A stretch of DNA of 10,877 nucleotides from Alphaproteobacteria bacterium. GTDB taxonomy: Bacteria; Pseudomonadota; Alphaproteobacteria; Micavibrionales; Micavibrionaceae. Numbering within the stretch: the first letter of the stretch is position 1; each line of letters starts with the position of its first letter. Positions 1-6,003 of this stretch are shown in pieces. The translations under genes were made by a program, and so were the position numbers. The DNA lies in assembly GCA_030639165.1 (NCBI GenBank), contig DAOWDF010000176.1:1-10877 (forward strand), given 5' to 3'. The notes under the pieces were generated by a model. The model had not been told where the DNA came from and made no database searches. It was given only the letters and a program-made list of their open reading frames with translations.

Positions 1-2
1 TG

Positions 3-644
3 CAAAAAACTACCGTTACGGATATGAAATCCACTCTGCAACGCTATGACACAGAATTTATCGACACAAGTGGAACGGTGACTTTAGACCTGTCGCATTC
101 GGTGCATCTGGTCTCTAGCTTTGGCGGCGCGTTAACGGTGGAACTGCCCGCAGCCTCAAGCGCTGTTGGCGTGATGATGGTGGTCAAGAAAACCGATAGC
201 TCGTCCAATGTTATAACTGTTCGTGAAAATGGAGCAGGGCTTGGCGCGGATGGCAAAGATTTCTTCCTTGGCGCGGAAAACGACTATGTTATGGCGATCT
301 CAAATGGCGCGGAGTGGTTCGTGATCGCTTCCAATAGATCGGCGGGTAATACACGCTTTTTCGATGGCTCTGGCACTTATGATATTGATATGGCAGTGGA
401 TGTTTATCTGCTCTCATCCTTTGGCGGAGCAATGACTGCGCGCCTTCCGCCTGCAAATGCAGCCGAGGCAATTGGGCGCACAATTACGATCAAAAAAACC
501 GATGCTTCCGCGAATGCAATTACCGTGACCGAGCAAGGCGCAACAGGGCCCGATAACTCCGCCCAGCCCTTAAACTCCCAATATAGCGCTATTACCGTCG
601 TTAGCGATGGCGGTCAATGGTATATCTTGAGCAAGCATTTGTAA
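3..644 (+). CDS. Phage tail/fibre-like protein, C-terminal part (5' end outside window)
   Basis: The frame is open from the window edge. The first ATG (24) has no ribosome binding site before it and codons upstream of it read on without a stop, so this is probably the C-terminal part of a longer protein. Counting from that ATG, the 206 residues are two tandem copies of a roughly 93-residue beta-rich unit (about 11-103 and 111-203). Each copy has 'SSFGGA' near its start (31 and 131), 'KKTD' followed by S/A-rich residues (56 and 157), a 'V/AITV' strand and a closing 'G-x-x-W-F/Y-x-I' strand. From memory, similar modules ending in 'KKTDASxNxxTV' and 'SDGxxWYVI' occur in tail and fibre proteins of podoviruses and prophages. 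I infer a virion surface or receptor-contact role, supported by packaging and lysis genes downstream. It ends in TAA. Confidence 0.6.
   Translation, partial: QKTTVTDMKSTLQRYDTEFIDTSGTVTLDLSHSVHLVSSFGGALTVELPAASSAVGVMMVVKKTDSSSNVITVRENGAGLGADGKDFFLGAENDYVMAISNGAEWFVIASNRSAGNTRFFDGSGTYDIDMAVDVYLLSSFGGAMTARLPPANAAEAIGRTITIKKTDASANAITVTEQGATGPDNSAQPLNSQYSAITVVSDGGQWYILSKHL
54..632 (+). repeat. Intragenic tandem duplication, two ~93-aa units about 300 bp apart
   Basis: Unit 1 spans about 54-332 and unit 2 about 354-632, offset by 300-303 bp. The protein matches are clear, but the DNA of the two units differs at many positions (for example 'tttggcggcgcg' against 'tttggcggagca'), so the duplication is old and retained as protein structure rather than recent. 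Confidence 0.6.
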
Positions 645-660
645 TCATCAGAGCTGTAAC

Positions 661-706
661 GTCATCCCCGCGCTATAGCGTAGCTATAGTAGAACTGCGG
701 GGATCC
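661..706. repeat. Inverted repeat ATCCCCGC...GCGGGGAT, dispersed-element type
   Basis: Perfect 8-bp arms lie at 664-671 and 697-704 around a 25-nt loop that contains two copies of the self-complementary CTATAG. The ends, 'GTCATCCCCGC' and 'GCGGGGATCC', resemble the GTCATxCCCGC...GCGGGxATCC palindromic repeats scattered between genes in several proteobacterial genomes (from memory). It fills most of the gap between the tail gene and the next gene. No T-run follows the second arm, so it is not a typical intrinsic terminator. Confidence 0.55.
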
Positions 707-752
707 ATATGCGGCAAGCAAAGCTCGCCACTTTACCAGAAAGGAAATGTAA

Positions 753-1058
753 ATGCCGAAAATTGAAATGCGCTCGCGCAAAGCTATCGCAGAATTTCTA
801 CCCGAAGCATTAAACACGGCTATAGCCTCTTATCAGCTATTTTCTGAAGAAGAGGATACGGGAGAATTAAAAAAAACTCCTACAAAATTTAAAGCTCATC
901 ACGACGCCTGCAAAGTAGCAATCGCCCATATCCAGCTATTGATAAAACTGGCCGAATGGGCTGACCTTCCTGATCCATCTGTAGAAGGAGAAGTGGATCG
1001 CAAGGATTTACTAGCCCTCATAAACTCTGCACGAGGGGAGCTTGAGGGTGGTGGTTAA
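753..1058 (+). CDS. Small phage protein, candidate small terminase (DNA maturase A-like)
   Basis: This 101-aa protein is predicted to be mostly helical, with helices at about 8-30, 45-70 and 82-97, an acidic patch 'SEEED' (31-35) and a glycine-ending tail. Its ATG has the ribosome binding site AAGGAA at 741-746. I do not recognise the family by sequence. The small-terminase call rests on position: after the tail gene and before a T7 gp19-like large terminase, in the place of T7 gene 18. Similar length (T7 gp18 is about 89 aa) and all-helical character fit. The helical core 'KFKAHHDACKVAIAHIQLL' could form an oligomerisation surface. It may equally be an unrelated small late protein. Confidence 0.45.
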   Translation: MPKIEMRSRKAIAEFLPEALNTAIASYQLFSEEEDTGELKKTPTKFKAHHDACKVAIAHIQLLIKLAEWADLPDPSVEGEVDRKDLLALINSARGELEGGG

Positions 1059-1105
1059 CGTTTTGTTATTGCTATTATCTGAAAAGCAGCTTATCATTAA
1101 TGTTG

Positions 1106-1134
1106 TTGACAACGTCATAGATCTTGTATATAGA
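1106..1134 (+). promoter_or_regulatory. Candidate sigma70-type promoter of the two-gene cassette
   Basis: A perfect -35 TTGACA (1106-1111) is followed by a 17-bp spacer and TATAGA (1129-1134, 4 of 6 matches to TATAAT). It lies in the 133-bp AT-rich gap before the 74-aa gene and about 58 bp from its ATG. A second TTGACA occurs at 1137-1142, but its best -10 (CATAAT, 1164-1169) is 21 bp away, too far for a normal promoter. The -35 is embedded in the near-palindrome GTTGACAAC (1105-1113), a possible operator. Confidence 0.45.
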
Positions 1135-1191
1135 GTTTGACATTGATATGAAATCTCAATACCCATAATAACATATATTTAGGAGGATGTA

Positions 1192-1416
1192 ATGAGTAAT
1201 ATAGAAAACATATTAGGTAATCTTTCATCTTCTATTGATGGATTCGATCTTGTTGATGTAAAGTTCTTTGTTGGTAGTAGGCGAGATGTTACTCAGGAGG
1301 AGTTTTGCGCAGAAGCTGAAAAAGCTGTAGCCCAATTTTCTAGTGGCGAAGCTAAGGCTAAGGTTTCTATAGACGGCCATTTGGATACGGTATCTATCCA
1401 CGATTTCATAGGCTAA
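1192..1416 (+). CDS. Small cassette protein of unknown function, partner of the ImmA/IrrE-like gene
   Basis: This 74-aa soluble acidic protein starts at ATG 1192 behind a near-perfect ribosome binding site, AGGAGG (1181-1186, 5-nt spacing), the strongest in the window. I do not recognise the family. It looks mixed alpha/beta: an N-terminal helix (1-14), a strand 'DLVDVKFFVG' (19-28), a helix 'TQEEFCAEAEKAVAQF' (34-49) and strands near the C-terminus ending 'HDFIG'. No helix-turn-helix is visible, so it is not an obvious repressor. Only 4 nt separate its stop from the next ATG, so the two genes are almost certainly co-translated. Codon choice is AT-rich (gat, gtt, tct), unlike the gcg/cgc-rich terminase, which fits separate acquisition. 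An antitoxin or immunity partner role is only an inference from the pairing. Confidence 0.6.
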   Translation: MSNIENILGNLSSSIDGFDLVDVKFFVGSRRDVTQEEFCAEAEKAVAQFSSGEAKAKVSIDGHLDTVSIHDFIG

Positions 1417-1420
1417 GTTA

Positions 1421-1987
1421 ATGTCGCTTAAAAAACTTATCGAATATGCCAGCTTTAAAAAAGAATTTCCTATTAAAGTAGATGATATTCATGACTGGAT
1501 TATATCACAGGGTTATCAAGATCAAATACATTTCATTCCAGTAGACATAAATAAAGAAGTAAAAAGAGGCCAGCATAGAAGGTATACTAAGCATGCTGCT
1601 GTTTATGGTGATCCCGTGTGGGTTACTAATATTCTTTATGCTAAGGATATGAATCTTTGTTGGGAGCGTTTTGTCTGCTGTAAAGAGATGATGCATATTT
1701 TTGATAGGCCAGAATCAGCATCTTGTACCCCAGAGCAATTGGATGAGCTTACAGCAAGTTTGGTTGCATCGTATGTGGGTCAGTTATCTGAAAGTGCTTC
1801 AGCGGATGATAGGGCTATTATATCAGCTTTGCAGGTTTTAGCTCCAATTGATGCTGTTAAGCAATTGAAGGGTGTTTATTCAGGTAAAAGTAAAAGTGCA
1901 AAAGAGATAGCTAAGTATTTTTCTATTCCAGAAATGTATGTTCCAATGCTATTTTCTGATGACTATCGGTATTTATGTGAAAATTAG
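1421..1987 (+). CDS. ImmA/IrrE-like protein with degenerate metallopeptidase motif (KExxH)
   Basis: This 188-aa protein starts 4 nt after the previous stop without a clear ribosome binding site of its own, so translation is probably coupled. The segment 'RFVCCKEMMHIFD' (83-95) lines up with the 'RFTxAHELGHxLL' signature of ImmA/IrrE (DUF955) zinc peptidases. The first metal-binding His is Lys88, while Glu89 and His92 remain. Before it, 'PVWVTNIL' (65-72) fits the strand that precedes the active helix in this fold, and the C-terminal 'AKEIAKYFSIPEMYVPMLF' (160-178) resembles the closing helices, in which such proteins often carry 'LA..F.VS...V..RL'. I infer an ImmA/IrrE-fold protein that has lost or altered zinc catalysis and may act by binding. 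Family members typically cleave or sense phage repressors. AT-rich codons and a following terminator mark it as part of an inserted cassette. Confidence 0.55.
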   Translation: MSLKKLIEYASFKKEFPIKVDDIHDWIISQGYQDQIHFIPVDINKEVKRGQHRRYTKHAAVYGDPVWVTNILYAKDMNLCWERFVCCKEMMHIFDRPESASCTPEQLDELTASLVASYVGQLSESASADDRAIISALQVLAPIDAVKQLKGVYSGKSKSAKEIAKYFSIPEMYVPMLFSDDYRYLCEN

Positions 1988-2009
1988 TTTAAATATAACG
2001 ATGAAAACC

Positions 2010-2036
2010 AAACCCGCCATTTGAGCGGGTTTTTTT
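2010..2036 (+). terminator. Rho-independent terminator after the two-gene cassette
   Basis: The 8-bp stem AAACCCGC (2010-2017) / GCGGGTTT (2025-2032) closes a 7-nt loop and is followed by T's through 2036. This is a textbook intrinsic terminator, 23 nt after the stop of the ImmA/IrrE-like gene and about 47 nt before the terminase ATG. Confidence 0.85.
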
Positions 2037-2082
2037 GTGCCTAAAGCCAAAAATTATACCATCAAAATCAAGAAAGAAGATC

Positions 2083-3585
2083 ATGAGTAAATACGCGATT
2101 ACGGAATGTGATTTCCGTTTGTTCATAGTGCTGTGGAATCAACAGCAAAACATGAAAACGCCAGAGCTTCACTTAAAGATGGCATGTTGGCTGGAGGAAT
2201 GCTGGAAAAAGGGTGATAAGCGGATGCTGCTTATGGCGTTCCGCTCAGCAGGTAAATCCACGCTTGTGGGGCTGTTTTGCGCTTGGATTATCTACCGAGA
2301 TCCTAATTTGCGCATACTTGTGCTAGCCGCCGATTTTACGCTCGCCAAGAAAATGGTGCGCAATGTTAAGCGCATTATTGAGCGCCACCCCCTAACCCCG
2401 AATATGAAGCCAGCTCGCGCCGATCAGTGGGCGTCAGATCGCTTCACGGTCAAGCGTAGCCTAGAGCTACGTGATCCGTCAATGATGGCAAAGGGCGTGA
2501 CTTCCAATATCACGGGCAGCCGCGCTGATATTGTTATTTGTGATGACGTCGAAGTTCCAAATACTTGTGATAGCGCGGATAAGCGTGAGGAGCTACGCGC
2601 TCGCCTTGGCGAGATGGCTTATGTTATGACCGCTGGCGGGGTGCAGCTTTATGTCGGCACGCCGCATCATTATTACTCAATCTATGCGGATTGCCCGCGC
2701 GTAGAAATTGGTGAGGATCAGGAGTTTCTTGCAGGCTTTAAGCGCTTGGAAATCCCCGTTATGGATGAACAGGGCGAGAGCGTTTGGCCAGAGCGTTATT
2801 CTAACCCTCAGTTAAAGCAGATGAAACGTGCCACTGGCCCTAATAAATTCGATAGCCAGATGATGCTGCGCGCAGTGAATATCATGGAAGGGCGGCTCGA
2901 CGTGGACGCTCTACAATTTTATAACGAAGAGCTTGCGTATGTGCGCGAGCTTAACGAGCTATATATCGGGCAGCAAAAAATGGTGAGTGCGTCTTGCTGG
3001 TGGGATCCGGCGCTTGGCGCTAAAAATGGAGATGATAGCGTCTGCGCCGTAGTCTTTGCCGATATGGGCGGAAATTTTTACCTGCACCATATTGAATATA
3101 TAAAGATAGATCAAAATAGCGATGTGGATGAAGCCGCCCAGCAAGCAAAAATCGTGGCGGGCTTAGCCAAGCAATTCCATCTGCCGTCAGTTACAATTGA
3201 GATCAATGGAATAGGGCGGTTCTTGCCTAATATCCTGCGTAATCAAATGACGATTGCGCGCTCGCCTTGCAAAGTCAGGGGCGAAAGCTCTACCCGCGCT
3301 AAAGATATACGTATCTTGGAAGGGTTCGACGCGGTTATGGCGGCTGAAAGGCTGTATGTGCATCATAATGTACGCGATACTCCTTTCTTGATGGAGATGC
3401 GTGAATGGCGACCTAAGGGCTTTGGCGGTGGCTCTGGCAGCAAGTGCCATGATGATGGGCTGGACGCAGTAGCGGGAGCGCTTTCCCTGCAACCTGACCG
3501 CCTTGAGCGCATGTACGGTAAGGGCGAATATAGCTGGATGAGCGGTTCTGGCTCTCACGCGGCTAAGAGCGATTTTAAGGTTTGA
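2083..3585 (+). CDS. terL: Phage terminase large subunit, T7 gp19 (DNA maturase B)-like
   Basis: This ATPase-nuclease packages phage DNA into the prohead and cuts concatemers. ATG 2083 (500 aa) is preferred; a TTG in frame at 2035 lies inside the T-run of the upstream terminator. Residues from ATG: Walker A 'FRSAGKST' (53-60), Walker B 'IVICDDVE' (150-157), coupling motif 'YVGTP' (190-194), RNase H-like nuclease acidic residues at D308 ('WWDPALG'), E373 ('TIEING') and 'HDDGLD' (456-461). Several stretches mirror T7 gp19 as I recall it: 'AFR..GKS', 'YRDPNLRILV', 'ITGSRADI' and 'DDVE.P'. The length is somewhat short of T7 gp19 (about 586 aa) but all catalytic elements are present. The ribosome binding site is weak (AAGAAG near 2075). 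It ends in TGA, with an in-frame TAA two codons on. Use of gcg/cgc codons differs from the AT-rich cassette just upstream. Confidence 0.92.
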   Translation: MSKYAITECDFRLFIVLWNQQQNMKTPELHLKMACWLEECWKKGDKRMLLMAFRSAGKSTLVGLFCAWIIYRDPNLRILVLAADFTLAKKMVRNVKRIIERHPLTPNMKPARADQWASDRFTVKRSLELRDPSMMAKGVTSNITGSRADIVICDDVEVPNTCDSADKREELRARLGEMAYVMTAGGVQLYVGTPHHYYSIYADCPRVEIGEDQEFLAGFKRLEIPVMDEQGESVWPERYSNPQLKQMKRATGPNKFDSQMMLRAVNIMEGRLDVDALQFYNEELAYVRELNELYIGQQKMVSASCWWDPALGAKNGDDSVCAVVFADMGGNFYLHHIEYIKIDQNSDVDEAAQQAKIVAGLAKQFHLPSVTIEINGIGRFLPNILRNQMTIARSPCKVRGESSTRAKDIRILEGFDAVMAAERLYVHHNVRDTPFLMEMREWRPKGFGGGSGSKCHDDGLDAVAGALSLQPDRLERMYGKGEYSWMSGSGSHAAKSDFKV

Positions 3586-3604
3586 AATTAATGGAGAGTA
3601 CAAA

Positions 3605-3928
3605 ATGAGTAATGTTTCTAATGATTTACTATGGTGGATTACCGTCGTTGATCTGCCAGCCCTTGCAGGGTTGCTGCTGATGATTTGGCGCACGCGCATA
3701 GACACGGGTAAGGCGATAGATCGCGTGCAGATAACCCTTGATCGTAGGTGTGAGCAGCTACGTGATGCGCTCTATGCGTTTAAGCTGGAAGTAGCGAAGA
3801 ACTATGCCTCTCAAAAAGATGTGCGTGCGCTGGAACAACGTTTGGTCGAGCATTTACTGCGCATTGAAGCCAAGCTTGATAGCACTGCTCTTAAGGCTGA
3901 GGGGCTTAGTGCCTCTAATAAAAAATAA
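3605..3928 (+). CDS. Phage membrane-anchored coiled-coil protein (DUF2730-like)
   Basis: This 107-aa protein has one N-terminal transmembrane helix (about 8-27, 'LLWWITVVDLPALAGLLLMI'), a basic 'WRTR' stop-transfer, then a long charged helix (about 33-95) with heptad-like hydrophobics and 'HLLRIEAKLD' near the end. Proteins of this layout (TM, 'YAS', 'V..LE.RL..HLLRIE.KLD') are common beside terminase or lysis genes in alphaproteobacterial phages, as I remember, and resemble the DUF2730 group; no function is established. The membrane anchor plus coiled coil and the lysis neighbours would suit an inner-membrane spanin-like part, but that is inference. Ribosome binding site GGAGAG (3593-3598); the start is 19 nt after the terminase stop, so the two are likely co-transcribed. 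Confidence 0.7.
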   Translation: MSNVSNDLLWWITVVDLPALAGLLLMIWRTRIDTGKAIDRVQITLDRRCEQLRDALYAFKLEVAKNYASQKDVRALEQRLVEHLLRIEAKLDSTALKAEGLSASNKK

Positions 3929-3949
3929 ACCAAAGTTATAATCATATCT

Positions 3950-3965
3950 CGGTGGGAGTCCGCCG
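3950..3965 (+). other. Short hairpin between the coiled-coil gene and the lysis genes
   Basis: CGGTGG (3950-3955) pairs with CCGCCG (3960-3965), with one G-U, around the loop GAGT. It is followed by TAAAAC rather than a T-run, so it may be an RNA-processing or stability element or chance, and is a poor terminator candidate. Confidence 0.25.
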
Positions 3966-3985
3966 TAAAACAATAGGGAATAATC

Positions 3986-4480
3986 ATGAATAAGAAACCG
4001 AAGTTAGTAGCTTTGGACACTTGCGTTGTGTCTAAAGATAATAAATCAATGCAGGATTTTTATGATGAAATCACTGTAGACACACTTGCGCGCACTCTAT
4101 GGGGAGAAGCGCGAGGCGAGGGCAGTGAAGGCATGAAAGCTGTGGCCAATGTTATTCTCAACCGTGAGAAAATAGCGCAGAATAAGGGTAAGTTTTGGTG
4201 GGGGAATAACATCATTCAAATTTGCCAAAAGCCGTATCAATTCTCTTGCTGGAATAGAGCTGATCCTAATTTCAGAAAGCTGCAATCTGCTGATGAGGGA
4301 GATCTGTATTTTGCCACTGCTTTAAGAATTGCAAGGCGAGCTGTTATCGGCGCTCTGGACGATGTAACACTTGGGAGTACCCATTATCATGCTAGATCGA
4401 TAACGCCTTATTGGGCGAAGGGGAGAGTGCCACTAATGACTATCGGCAACCATAAGTTTTATTCTTTAGTGGAAGGTTAA
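3986..4480 (+). CDS. Phage cell-wall hydrolase (SleB / Hydrolase_2 family endolysin)
   Basis: This 164-aa enzyme is predicted to cut the glycan strands of peptidoglycan, as SleB-family lytic transglycosylases do, acting as the endolysin. The N-terminal 30 residues are variable. The domain runs about 31-162 with 'LARTLWGEARGEG' (34-46, Glu41 the likely catalytic residue), 'AVANVILNR' (52-60), 'QFSCWN' (85-90) and 'STHYHA' before 'P.WA.G...IG.H.F', the usual order for PF07486. There is no signal peptide, so it depends on the holin for release. ATG 3986 has the ribosome binding site AGGGA (3975-3979); a second in-frame ATG occurs at residue 22. The holin gene follows after 3 nt. Confidence 0.88.
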   Translation: MNKKPKLVALDTCVVSKDNKSMQDFYDEITVDTLARTLWGEARGEGSEGMKAVANVILNREKIAQNKGKFWWGNNIIQICQKPYQFSCWNRADPNFRKLQSADEGDLYFATALRIARRAVIGALDDVTLGSTHYHARSITPYWAKGRVPLMTIGNHKFYSLVEG

Positions 4481-4483
4481 GCC

Positions 4484-5005
4484 ATGCTATCAGCATTTTT
4501 ATCAAAATTAGGACTACCAGTATTAATCGCGATTGTTAGTGGAGCTTTAGGCTCGCTTGAGCATCCAGCAGCAAAAACAGCGGTGGGCGCACTAGGGAAG
4601 GTTGAAGAAGCACTGAAAGATGGCGGGATATCGCCAGAGGAACTGGCCGAAGCTAATCGACATACTGAGGAAATGGCAACCTTAGAGCTGGAAAACCATC
4701 AAAATTCACTATCTGAAATTAACCAGTCTTTGCGCGCAGAGGTGGCTTCTGCGGATAAATATGTTCGCCGCATGCGTCCAACTTTTGGCTATCTCATGGC
4801 TTTTACATGGGCTGCGCAGATGTTCGGCATCGCCTATGTGATAATATTTGATACTGATAAAGCCGGCGTGGTTATGGCTGCTATGGGTAATTTGAGCGCA
4901 ATATGGGCAGTTGGATTATCTGTGCTTGGTATCTATGTTTATAAACGAAGTGAAGAAAAAAGCAGTAATTTCCGTCCAGAAAATACTATTATATGGAATT
5001 CATAA
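4484..5005 (+). CDS. Holin, 3-TM gene-transfer-agent/phage release type
   Basis: This 173-aa inner-membrane protein is predicted to release the endolysin at lysis. It has a first hydrophobic helix (about 4-23), a soluble charged helical region (38-92), and two C-terminal membrane helices (about 100-122 and 128-153) with a basic end 'YKRSEEK'. The 'DKYVRRMRPTFGYLMAFTW' segment (91-109) matches the signature of the 'holin of 3TMs, for gene-transfer release' family (PF11351), as I recall it. Ribosome binding site GGAAGG (4471-4476) lies within the end of the hydrolase gene, whose stop is 3 nt before this ATG, so the lysis pair is co-translated. It is the last clear phage gene in the window. A separate o-spanin was not seen. 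Confidence 0.85.
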   Translation: MLSAFLSKLGLPVLIAIVSGALGSLEHPAAKTAVGALGKVEEALKDGGISPEELAEANRHTEEMATLELENHQNSLSEINQSLRAEVASADKYVRRMRPTFGYLMAFTWAAQMFGIAYVIIFDTDKAGVVMAAMGNLSAIWAVGLSVLGIYVYKRSEEKSSNFRPENTIIWNS

Positions 5006-5027
5006 GCTTAGCTTCTTCTACAATAAC

Positions 5028-5056
5028 TTGCCTAATCCGTATTAAATTTGTAGAAT
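5028..5056 (+). promoter_or_regulatory. Candidate sigma70-type promoter of the exported orphan gene
   Basis: TTGCCT (5028-5033, 4 of 6 matches) and TAGAAT (5051-5056, 5 of 6 matches) are separated by the optimal 17 bp and lie 36 bp before the TTG start of the next gene, which is thus probably transcribed separately from the lysis genes. Confidence 0.5.
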
Positions 5057-5092
5057 AGTAATAGGATTTTTATTTAATAGGAGCTTTTTATT

Positions 5093-5839
5093 TTGTTTAA
5101 AAACATTGCTTTTTTCATAGGTGTATCGATTTTCATATTTTCTCCGCATAGTTCACATGCACAATATGGAAGCAAAATGGTTATGATTGATGCTAGTACT
5201 TCCTATGACGAAGTAGTGATGCCCGAATTTTTTTCTACATCAGTAAAGATTGATAATGATGATGTTCCTCCAGAAATACCTGTTATTTCTACAGTTAAAT
5301 TCCTTAAGATTCCGCCACTTACTGGAAACAGAGAGAGGGTTTCTCGTTTAATAGAGGGTATTGGCAAGGATGTTCCACCTGAATACGATCATTATGGCTA
5401 TGAAATACGTAGGTATATGGCTGATTCGGTAAATACAAGAGTATTTGAGGATAATGAGTATCTTATTGAGCAAATTAAAAATGTAAGAAAAGCAAAGGTT
5501 ATAGCTAGTTATTGGCAGAAGTTATTAGAAAGTGAAATTACTGAAATTGAAGAGATGATGGCAAATGATGGCGGTATTGCCTTTTCAGTTCGTACGGCTT
5601 TCAAGCAAAATAAGGCAATGGTAAGAACCTTCTTAATTAGCCTTAATAGCTGGATTGATGCAAATGAAAATCTATTAATGTACGTCCTGAAAGACCCAAA
5701 TATATATGAACTTTTATATCCTGAAATTATTATTATAGATTCAACAACGCGCCGTGAGTTCTACAATTTCTATACCGTAAAACAAACTAAGCTTATAGAT
5801 ATTAAGATATACACATCATTCGCAATGATGATCCATTAG
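5093..5839 (+). CDS. Exported protein of unknown function at the prophage edge
   Basis: This 248-aa protein begins at TTG 5093 with AGGAG 9 nt upstream (5079-5083). The TTG start is required to include a clean Sec signal peptide: 'MFKN', a hydrophobic core 'IAFFIGVSIFIF', and 'SHA' before Gln24. The next in-frame Met is residue 29, which would lose it. The mature protein is about 225 residues, with a proline-rich stretch (58-78, 'VPPEIPVIS' and 'IPPLTG'), then a helical charged middle (about 105-195), and hydrophobic 'YPEIIIID' (209-216). There are no cysteines. I recognise no family or catalytic motif. It is AT-rich with its own promoter, between the holin and a convergent folD, so it may be a lysogenic-conversion (moron) gene or a host gene flanking the insertion. 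Confidence 0.7.
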   Translation: MFKNIAFFIGVSIFIFSPHSSHAQYGSKMVMIDASTSYDEVVMPEFFSTSVKIDNDDVPPEIPVISTVKFLKIPPLTGNRERVSRLIEGIGKDVPPEYDHYGYEIRRYMADSVNTRVFEDNEYLIEQIKNVRKAKVIASYWQKLLESEITEIEEMMANDGGIAFSVRTAFKQNKAMVRTFLISLNSWIDANENLLMYVLKDPNIYELLYPEIIIIDSTTRREFYNFYTVKQTKLIDIKIYTSFAMMIH

Positions 5840-6003
5840 AGCTGCCTATATCAAAGTATGGGCGTTGTTAAATTTCGTCTCAAGTATGAAGAATACTATT
5901 CGCCTCATTTGCCTAGCCGTACTTGAATATAGTTTACTCTAAGTCTGAGCAAAAAGGCTATATACTTGAAGCGCGGTTTGCTCTTATTTGCGTGAAATAG
6001 GGG
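5840..6003. other. Convergent intergenic gap between the exported gene and folD
   Basis: No gene is visible. TACTTG occurs at 5920-5925 and 5963-5968, with its complement CAAGTA at 5881-5886, and a 7-bp inverted repeat GAGCAAA/TTTGCTC spans 5947-5983 with a long loop. None makes a convincing terminator. The right attachment site of the prophage could lie here, but that cannot be shown without the left end. Confidence 0.3.

Noticed and set aside
1137..1169. Second promoter with TTGACA (1137) and CATAAT (1164)
   Set aside because: The spacer of 21 bp is too long for a standard sigma70 promoter.
2035..2082. Upstream TTG start for terL adding 16 residues
   Set aside because: It lies within the T-run of the cassette terminator and the added residues are not expected from gp19-like proteins; ATG 2083 is preferred.
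3187..3705. 172-codon open frame on the minus strand opposite the end of terL and the start of the next gene
   Set aside because: It is antisense to a well-supported terminase with its catalytic motifs; the protein has no coherent features and no ribosome binding site was noted.
5881..5983. TACTTG/CAAGTA repeats and the GAGCAAA/TTTGCTC inverted repeat as an attachment site or terminator
   Set aside because: The repeats are 6-7 bp, loops are long, no T-run is well placed, and the other end of the prophage is not in the window.
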